From positions 62,759,766 through 62,823,765 of the forward strand of contig NC_072801.1 of assembly GCF_028583425.1 (NCBI RefSeq): a stretch of 64,000 nt of DNA, read 5' to 3'. Origin of the DNA: Eublepharis macularius. Taxonomy: Eukaryota > Chordata > Lepidosauria > Squamata > Eublepharidae. Position numbers and translations under genes: made by a program. Below, in pieces: positions 56,505-64,000 of the stretch. Positions within the stretch are counted from its first letter, which is position 1; every line of letters starts with the position of its first letter. The notes below the pieces were generated by a model. That model worked only from the letters and a program-made list of their open reading frames with translations, had not been told where the DNA came from and did no database searches.

Positions 56505-56705
56505 CATGTGTAGTAGTTAAGAGTGTCAGACTAGGACCTGAGCAATCCAGGTTCGATCCCCTCTCTGCCATGAAAGCTTGGTTGAGTCAGAGGCACTCAG
56601 TCACTATCTTCCAGAGTCATTGCGAGAACGAAGGGGAGAATATTGTATGCCCTTTGGGTTCCCCTCTAGGGGGAAGAATGATGTATAAATGAAATAAAGG
56701 AAACT
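56505..56705 (+). repeat. tRNA-derived SINE
   Basis: GTGTAGTAGTTAAGAGTGTC, CCAGGTTCGATCCCCTCTCT (B box) and a tail ATGTATAAATGAAATAAAGG. It is plus orientation and nearly complete. Confidence 0.85.
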
Positions 56706-57340
56706 ACCAGGGAGAAGCCTTTGGGCTCTGTGCCCCTGCTGTGTGTGTCTTCCACAACACTCCCACAGTGTGGAATAAGAAGATCAGTGCAGAATACTGG
56801 CAAATATTCCAGAATCCTGAAGCCTCAGAATTTTTTTGAACCCACTTTCATTGTGTCTGAAGTGCTTTGCTTAAGGAAATGTATCATAATTCTTACAATA
56901 AGCCCGTGAAGCCTGCCAGTATCATGGAGGGGGAGGAGATGATGCCAAGAAAGAATGGCTTTCTTAAGGAGTCTTGGGAAGGGCAAGCTTGGAACTCCTT
57001 CGGATCACAGCTCCTTCTCTCACCCACTATGCCACAGCAGTTCCTCCTTCTTAAACAAAACTAAGTTGTTAACCCTTATGACTGAAGGCATAGCTAGAAA
57101 TGATGTAAACAACACTAGGTGGGAGGCGGGGGACCTCTGGGTCGGTCCCCGTTCCTCCTTTGCCAGGCCCAGTTCCTTGTCTTTCACAGATCAATGCCTT
57201 CTTTCCTTCTACCTCCAACATTTCAACATTCTGTTCCTAAATCTGTAACCAAATGCAGGAGAGATTCTAAATTCTAAGCATCTACCACAGCACAACTAGA
57301 GTGAACATGAAAAGAAAATAAGTGTGTGCCCACTGAATCC
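56706..57340. other. Spacer beyond the ISOC2 3' end, nothing recognised
   Basis: Short frames only. Confidence 0.45.
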
Positions 57341-57834
57341 AGCAATATCATTTATTCCGATGGCGGTCTGGGTGTTCTCGGCTTGAAGAATCAGACTCCT
57401 GCAAAATCAAAATCCCATTCCTGTACATACAAGTTCACTATCAAGAAGATACCCAGATCTGTCTGAAGACACCAATAATCTACTCAATGAAGGCTTTCCT
57501 CCTTTACAGAAATTCTCCTTTCTTTCTTACAAGATGATGTAATTGGAACTGAGGGTAAGACCTGGAGCCACTTTGAAACACCAGGATGCAGACAGAAACA
57601 CACGCAGACACACGCACAACCACAAAACCTTGAAGCTAAAACTAAACAACCCATTGCACTGAAAGGCCCCACACATCTGGAATTAGGGGGCATGGCATCT
57701 CCTTGTTCAAAAAGACAAAGCAACATGCTCCTAGTCTCAATTCCCTTCTCCCCTACCCAAAAGGAGACACTGGCTGCAGGAACCAAATGATTTTGATACT
57801 TTCAAGGACAGCCATCTGCCCTGGAGCAGCGGAC
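57341..57834 (-). other. ISOC2: Probable ISOC2 3' untranslated region
   Basis: A canonical AATAAA on the minus strand lies at 57351-57356, about 480 bases after the stop. A strong acceptor (TTTGATTTTGCAG) ends at 57399, so the region may contain an intron or an alternative last exon. Confidence 0.5.
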
Positions 57835-60800
57835 CTAGCTGAAAAGGGGGCTCGGTGTCATCAGAAAGGGAAGAAGGCCACTGTCTGGGGCCGGGTCCAT
57901 AATCAGCTTCTGGATCTGAAAAAGAGACATGCTGCAAGTTATCAGGTCAGGTTAGGCCCCAAGAGGCCTGGGTTCAAATCCCCATTTGGCCAGGAAGTTC
58001 ATTGGGTAAGTTTGGGCTAATTGCATTCTTCGCCTGACCTACCTCACAGGGGATAAAAGTGGAGCTGTGAAGAACTGCATGAGCTACCCCGAGCTCCCTG
58101 GGCCTCAGTTGTCAACCAGAAGTGGCTCAGATGATGGCATTTATTTACATGATCAGGAAACGGAGGTGGTTCCTGAACTCACAATGGTGGTTGCACCAAG
58201 AACACCTAAGTGCCTACAACTCCATTTGTTCCCATTCATTTCTCTTATTCCCATTCATTTCTCTCATTTCTGCCTGCCCCCTCCTCCTCCTCTTGGCCCT
58301 GTAGTTATGTGATCCATTTTTATTTGCATAAATCTGCACACAAAGCGAACAATATATGTGAAGAGAGGGTGGGGGAAGCATGTTTTCTTTGTTTTCAAAT
58401 GATATCCACATATGCCACAGCAGGTAGCACTTCAGAAGAGGTATTCCCTCTTTTGTGGAGATAAGAAAGAATGCCTCTTCTAAGAAGGCCATCTGTTGAC
58501 CAAGAGTTTGCAACTGCTTACATTAAAAATAAATAAGTTGTCTGTAACTAATCTGTTTCCAGTCTGATTGCACATTTAAAAACCAATCCTGTGTATTAAA
58601 GATCCCTTGATTTTACTAGGAGCTAAGCTCTTTCCCAAACCCCCTTCAACTTCTAAATCATTCCCTGAATATGTTAACAAACCTGAGGAGCAGAGATGGA
58701 TTACTGCAAGTTCAGTTATTGCTCTTCCTGGGTCAGAGCAGACAGGCACTCCCAAGTAGTTATCTACACAGTCTTTCCCTTTTGTGTACACAGGCCAGGA
58801 TGTTCCTGTCATATCCCATTTATTATCACTTTCAGTCCTTCTGGTGTCGGGCAAGTTTGAGAGAGAACACAGCCCACCACCAGAAAGAATCGCCCTGTTT
58901 CACTATATTATTGCTGCATCTAACAGTAAAAGCCGCCGACCCCCATGTTAATCACAAAAAGGTGTGTATCTCTTGAGGAACAGGCCTACCAGGGATAAGA
59001 TGGGCCTTTTTATATATTTGAGGGATTCCCTGAATGCATAAGGGGGAAATATGATTTTGTAAAATAGGCTGCCCTCCATCCAAATGCTGGCGAGGAAAAA
59101 GTATGCCTTGTGGAGGTATGGAATACTAACAGTCAGTTAAAAGGGGGAGGGAAGAGATGGTGAAGTTGTTCTGTTCAAGCCCTGAGATCTTATGGAATCC
59201 TGGAGGAGGGGAACCATTTCTAAATCCTTTATCCTTCCCCTGTAACCCCTGGCAGGCTCCTAGCATGTTGCTCTATCTACTACAATATCTAAGAGTAGGT
59301 GGATGGCTTGTGCCAGTCACGAAAAGAAAAAAAAACAGGCCATCCACTGACAAGGCAGGTGTGTCGACATACTTGGGGAATTTTTAGGCGTGCACAAGAG
59401 CATGATTGTACCCCCCCCCCCCATAATCAGGTAACAATTAAGCCTGGAATATGTATGAAAGTTGAACATCAAGTAAAGGTAGGCGGGAAGGCAATTTGGA
59501 AATTGGTGTGCTTAAGATTTAGGGGTGGGGGGAGATTCCCAAAGGGGAGTGCAGACTCAGGTGTGTAAGGGAGACCGGAGAATTACCTCTCGGAAATTGG
59601 GGTGCGCGGCATCTCTGACAAGTTGCAGGATAAGCCCTTCGCTGGTAGTAAGGAAAGCACCACTCTGACGTAATCTAGATAAGGCCACAATCCTGTCCAC
59701 CTGGCTGTGATAAGGAGGGAGAGGAGGAGAAATGCAGTATTGAGGGAGGGAGGAAGCCAGCGTTCATGCAGCGGTTCCCCAATGCTGAACCCTTCCGGCC
59801 CCTCAGCCCCCCCAGTCACCTGCGAGAAGAGCAAGCGTCCACCACAATATGAACATCCAGCCCACGTTCCATCACGTCCAGCGCTGTGCTCTGAATGCAA
59901 AGAGAAGAGGTGTTGCCCTCAGCCAGGAACGGTGTGGGGCCCTCACTCTTCTCCTGCTGTGATCCATCCACTGGTGGAAGTAGTGGCTGCACACACAACT
60001 CAGCTCTCTCTCGCCAGTCACGGGAGACCCAAACGGTCACTCACCCCCTCCTGATTTCTAGGCATTTGGGCAACCCACTCCAGAGGACACATTCCCCAAA
60101 TCTTAAGGCACAGAGATGAATGCAATTACCTGTCTTCTGCTCTGAGGGGAGAGAAAATCAAAGTGCCTTGTTTTCTGGGTATTCAAGAATGTGAAATTAT
60201 TCATGAAGCCCATTATACCGATTAAGGACTTATCCTGGCTTGCAGGGGGAAACAGGGTCCCTCAAAGGCCAGTACTATGGGGCCTTTCAGCAGACGGCCC
60301 ACTGGTCAAAGCCACGGGCCCATCTTCCCTGGCGTCAGGCCTTATACCCCACAAGCCCATACCATGATGCAGGCCTGAGTCTCAATGCCACACAGCAGTA
60401 CAGATTTGAGGTTGGGAACAGCGGCCATCTCCTTTTCCACCTCTGGGATTATCATGCTGAAACACGTCTTGGGGTACTTCCGAAGTCCTTCAGCACCCAG
60501 CTCGGGCACCGTTGGACCCAGGCCTTTGGGGTACTGTTCGGTCACCGCAGTTGGGATTTCAAGAGCTTTGGCAGCCTGCAAGAGGATGAGAAAGGACACT
60601 GTCTGAGAGGGAGCAGGATCCCTGGCTTTCAAAGGGTGGGAAGGGGTCTTAGAGGGAAAAAGTGTTATTTTCAGAAATTGAGATTATACTGCCCTCAGGT
60701 GCCCAACTATATTATTGCACCTTGCAGTTTTTGAGGACACAGCAGCAGTTATTTAGTATAGACTGCACTATGGCCATCTATCTTCCATTCAGATCCCAGC

Positions 60801-61901
60801 TCCAAAGAGCTCATGGTAGCGTAAGGCCTCCTTCCCCTTTCATACACACTATCAGAGATATAGGACAGCAGTTATAGCTCATGGTACGCCCATTTTTTTT
60901 CCTGCCTCATCTCTTGCCAAAACATTTTGCCAGTTTTTGTAGCAAATGGTAAAAGTGTCGGCTAGGTGTCCAAACTACTTTACAGCAAAGTGACTAATAT
61001 GAGTATGACAGATGTGTATAGATTTTGATGCAACAACTGCAGGCACCTATTGGACAGCATCAGTGACAAAGAAAACCCAAAGTACATCGGGAACTAGTTT
61101 TATTATTGTTATTTTAAAAATTTACATTAATTAAAACCCACTTTTCTCACGAAGACTCAAGGCAGATTACATACTGTAAGTCAATGCAATCAATAGATAA
61201 GACATCTAATAAGCTATGAAATATGACTGGGAGAGCAAAAATCTGAAAAAAGCAGAAATCTGAACAAAGCATAAGCGTAAGGCACATTAAGTAAGTAGTA
61301 AATTGTATTACTTAGATATACAGTGCACTGAGAACAAGATAATGCCTACAGCAACAGATAACAGATTCCATACACAGTGGTAAAGTCCAAAGACCTGTTT
61401 CCTTCTTTGGAACATCTCCCAGCCAGGTTGATGAAGTGGTTAAGAGTGTCAGGACTCTAATCTGGACAACCGGGTTTGGTTCCCCATCCACGTCACAGGG
61501 TGATTGTTATGAGGATAACAACAACACACTTTGTAAACCACTCTGAGTGTGGCATTAAGTTGCCCTGAGGGAACTGAATGTTGTTGTTGTTGTTGTTGTT
61601 GTGTAATCCACCTTGAGTCTCAGTGAGAAAGGCAGACGATAAATGACATAAATAAAAATAAATAAAATGATAACGACAGCCAGTGTGGTGATAGCCTCTT
61701 CTTCCTCCAGTGTTCTGTATCTGCCCCAGACCCATTCCCCAAAGCACAGCCACCCCACACATCACATACCTTCAACATTCGAGCCGCCACAGATACAATC
61801 TGAGGGAAGTAGCTGATATTTGGCCGGAATTTCTCCTGCATGTCACACAAGAACAAGATGCTTGTTTTGGGAATTACTTTTCCAAGCCGGCAGGCAGACA
61901 T
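57835..61901 (-). CDS. ISOC2: Isochorismatase domain-containing protein 2, five coding exons
   Basis: A cysteine-hydrolase-fold protein of the isochorismatase family; its physiological substrate in animals is not settled. Coding exons on the minus strand: 61901-61770, 60575-60363, 59890-59820, 59704-59587, 57915-57835; phases 0, 0, 2, 0 give a 615-base frame, 204 residues (human 205). Residues 14-44 ([26 protein letters not shown]) match human ISOC2 almost exactly. The family catalytic triad is visible as Asp20 (FLCDMQ), Lys80 (YPKTCFS) and Cys113 (GIETQACI). Other matches: [31 protein letters not shown] and [17 protein letters not shown]. The tail [15 protein letters not shown] matches human, then diverges. 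Start chosen at the ATG aligned with human. An acceptor (CTTCCTTTTCAG) ends at 61927, which suggests a non-coding first exon further upstream. It is transcribed toward DBP, in the same direction. Confidence 0.95.
57950..58060 (+). repeat. tRNA-derived SINE, partial
   Basis: GGCCTGGGTTCAAATCCCCA (B box) and GCCTGACCTACCTCACAGGG. It lies in ISOC2 intron 4. Confidence 0.65.
58070..59586. other. ISOC2 intron 4, nothing further recognised
   Basis: A direct repeat CCCATTCATTTCTCTNATT occurs twice in tandem near 58231-58270. A C-run lies at 59409-59422. Confidence 0.5.
61105..61395 (-). repeat. L2/CR1-like LINE 3' UTR fragment
   Basis: ACTCAAGGCAGATTACATAC, AACAAAGCATAAGCGTAAGG and GGCACATTAAGTAAG parallel the 3' UTR of the LINE at 16045. 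It lies in ISOC2 intron 1. Confidence 0.7.
61428..61675 (+). repeat. tRNA-derived SINE with LINE-like tail
   Basis: GATGAAGTGGTTAAGAGTGT, CCGGGTTTGGTTCCCC, then (TTG)n at 61581-61602. It ends with GTGTAATCCACCTTGAGTCT, a sequence shared with the LINE 3' tails of the window. It ends about 95 bases before ISOC2 exon 1. Confidence 0.75.
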
Positions 61902-62130
61902 TGTTGCAGTGAGGCTGAAATAGACTCTGAAAAGGAAGACGACTTCACTCAGAGCTAGTTACCTTTGAAATAGCTCTCCCCATAGGGCAATCTTAAAAAT
62001 TATTTTGATTTCGGAAGAGCCAATCGATCAAATCAGGTTTCCCAATATTACATATTTTCCTAACGATGATGCAATTGAAATGGTTGAGTTAATCGTTTAT
62101 ATCTAAATGGAGTCTGCACACCAAGATGGC

Positions 62131-62250
62131 CAACGTGTTGTAGTGGTTAGAGCAGTGGACTAGGTTCAAATCCCCAGTCGCTGGTGATCTTGAATTAATC
62201 CTCAGTCTAATGTCTCTTGTGGGATGGAAGTTTAGAGGAAGGGTGGGATA
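62131..62250 (+). repeat. tRNA-derived SINE, partial
   Basis: GTGTTGTAGTGGTTAGAGCA and GGTTCAAATCCCCAGTC, then a short diverged body. Confidence 0.65.
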
Positions 62251-62494
62251 ACAGTATCATCATCTTCTTCTATTCCTTCTCCAGTAACACATTTTTTTTC
62301 CTGCCCAGCCCCAATTATCACCCTACATTGAAACACTGTAGCTGCTAACCCATCAGGCCAGGCTACTTAGGTGCCTGTTTCCTTTTTCTGGAGACAATTG
62401 AGGGTCTGGAATTTTTCAGAAACAGGTACTACTTAGAAAAGCAAACTGCTCTGCTCAGTTACTAGAATGAAAAGGGAGAATGTCCCTGTTTGCT

Positions 62495-62640
62495 TATTCC
62501 AGTAGGGTAGCTGTGTTAGTCTACTGCAGCAAAATAAAATAAAAGTCCAGTAGCACTTTAAAAACTAACACTTATTCCATCATGAGCTTTCGTGAGTCAG
62601 AGCTCACTTCTTCAGATACTTGTTTGTTTATGCAAGATAA
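62495..62640. mobile_element. Foldback-family DNA element fragment
   Basis: GGGTAGCTGTGTTAGTCTAC, GTCCAGTAGCACTTTAAAAA and GAGCTCACTTCTTCAGATAC match the end and arm of the 3037-3846 family. Confidence 0.65.
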
Positions 62641-63780
62641 ATATTTATAGTTTGCGAGCAGTCCTAATTGCAGAGCTAGGAGTGTATGAGACAAGCAGGC
62701 GCAGTGGCTGATTCTTCAGCAAGGTATCTTCTAAGGGCTTGGGATGGACCCCAGGGCCTGGGATCACTTGCCAGTCCCAGGCTCTCAGCAGCAAGGCCAT
62801 AACAATAATATTGTGCCATTCTAACAATCCTTAATATCTCAAAAGCATCTTTTCCCAATGGTTCTATTGAAAAGAAGGTTTTAACCTAATGTTTAATAGA
62901 GGTCCATTGATTAAGAGATTATCCGTGTAGGTTTAACATGCAACTCAAGATTTCATTGTGACTAGGTTTTTCACCCCCAAAATAGAAAGAGAAGCCCAAG
63001 AAGTTTACATTTTTTTTAAAAAGACTCCAGTTAAAAATATTGATTTTTATCTACTATGTGCTCATGACAGAGAGCACGCGCAATACCTGTTACTTTCCTT
63101 TTTGCAGACTAGAGAACCAACCCCAAGAAACTTCTTACAAAGAGCTAGGTGATCTCTGATTCAAGCATAGGACTTTCCTCCTCCCATGTTTATTACATTT
63201 TATATTACTGTGAACAAGAGGGTGCAGTTCTTCTGCATGCATATTTTTCCCATGGCTACATCTGTATTTCCATTTGCATATTTTCCCACGAGTGCACGCA
63301 TACCTAGAGCTATGCATGTGAAAATCTCAGGTATTTAACACACTGCCAGTATGACTGCACAGACCCTTCTACATTTTTCTAATAGATCTGTGGGCAAATG
63401 TGAAGACAAATGTATACTCGTAAATGGAAGGCAGATATTTTAGCTGTTCATAGAATACTGAGAGACTGAGCTGCAGTTGCTCTCCCCTGCCCTTCAGAAC
63501 AAGCTGCCCCATCAAAATTCCCTCTTCTATACAGCAAGTAAAAGTAAGAAAATCCCATCGTATTTTGCACCTTGCTTCCAAAACTGACTCTACAAGAGTT
63601 TAGGGACCAAGCTTCACAAAAGTTATTGTGAATGAATCTCCTGAGGTGTTATCTGGTCCTGAAAAACAGCCTGAAGAGGACAAAATTGGGACTGCAGTGC
63701 AGGGACTGTTAACTCTCTTCCCTGCAATGTTTCCCAGTGTGAGCCAGAAGAGCTATGGGCTGAAACCAGAGACAATATGT
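62641..63780. other. Region upstream of ISOC2, no gene recognised
   Basis: The ISOC2 promoter may lie here or beyond the window. I see no CpG-rich block and no long frame with a motif. Confidence 0.4.
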
Positions 63781-63787
63781 CAAGGAA

Positions 63788-64000
63788 GAACGTGCAAAGA
63801 TTATTCCTGTAGCCAAAAGAAAGGAGAAACCCAAATGGATGACTGAGGAAACTCTTAAAATTGCTAAAGATAGACGAGAAGCAAAAGGTGACAGAAATAG
63901 GGTTACAATTATAAATACAGCTTTTCAGCGACTTGCACAGAGACAAAAAATGTATTATAATTACCTTGCAAAGAAATAGAAAACAACAATAAAAAAATAA
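63788..64000 (+). mobile_element. BovB/RTE-type LINE fragment reaching the window edge
   Basis: One plus-strand frame reads ERAKIIPVAKRKEKPKWMTE, then ETLKIAKDRREAKGDRN and TAFQRLAQRQKMYYN before a stop at 63977-63979. This corresponds to the segment between endonuclease and reverse transcriptase of BovB (family KPKWLTEEALQIAEERREAK, NAEFQRIARR). BovB is abundant in squamates and ruminants. Only a small part is visible. Confidence 0.7.

Noticed and set aside
6344-62250. tRNA-like A and B boxes at many sites as true tRNA genes
   Set aside because: Each is followed by a shared non-tRNA body and tail and cannot form a full cloverleaf. They are SINEs.

Overview
This is a 64 kb piece of a vertebrate nuclear genome, most likely a squamate reptile (lizard). 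It carries three recognisable host genes with ordinary GT-AG introns, in a background of interspersed repeats: L2/CR1-like LINEs, an L1-like LINE, a BovB/RTE-type fragment, tRNA-derived and 5S-rRNA-derived SINEs, and several non-autonomous hAT-like DNA elements. The reptile call is inference from repeat types and protein divergence from human; I cannot name the species.

Layout. 1-1000: probable promoter and untranslated first exon of SPHK2, with repeated YY1-like motifs. 2336-25917 (+): SPHK2, sphingosine kinase 2, five coding exons, 601 residues, with a 16.8 kb first coding intron full of repeats. 25918 to about 27345: its likely 3' UTR. 27.4-35.7 kb: repeat-rich spacer. 53660-37151 (-): DBP, the circadian PAR bZIP transcription factor, four coding exons, 311 residues, convergent with SPHK2. 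It has CpG-rich blocks at exon 1/promoter, in intron 1 and in intron 2, and CACGTG E-boxes in promoter, intron 1 and intron 2. 61901-57835 (-): ISOC2, an isochorismatase-fold hydrolase, five coding exons, 204 residues, upstream of DBP on the same strand. 62-64 kb: repeats, ending in a BovB-like fragment that runs to the window edge.

How the genes relate. SPHK2 and DBP lie tail to tail, as on human 19q13.33 (established knowledge). ISOC2 lies elsewhere on human chromosome 19, so its place beside DBP is a synteny difference worth checking. The three proteins act in separate pathways (sphingolipid signalling, circadian transcription, small-molecule hydrolysis); nothing indicates an operon-like unit. 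All exons were joined from splice signals and reading phase by eye: each of the three coding sequences keeps one open frame across every junction.

The best second-look items are the clock-type E-box distribution across DBP, a GAACCCAGGCGTCC minisatellite recurring through the DBP locus, two hAT-like elements with perfect 8 bp target duplications and GGCCAAAATGGCC-rich cores, an internally shortened L1-like insertion with a perfect 16 bp duplication, an SV40-like nuclear localisation motif in SPHK2, and ISOC2 adjacency.
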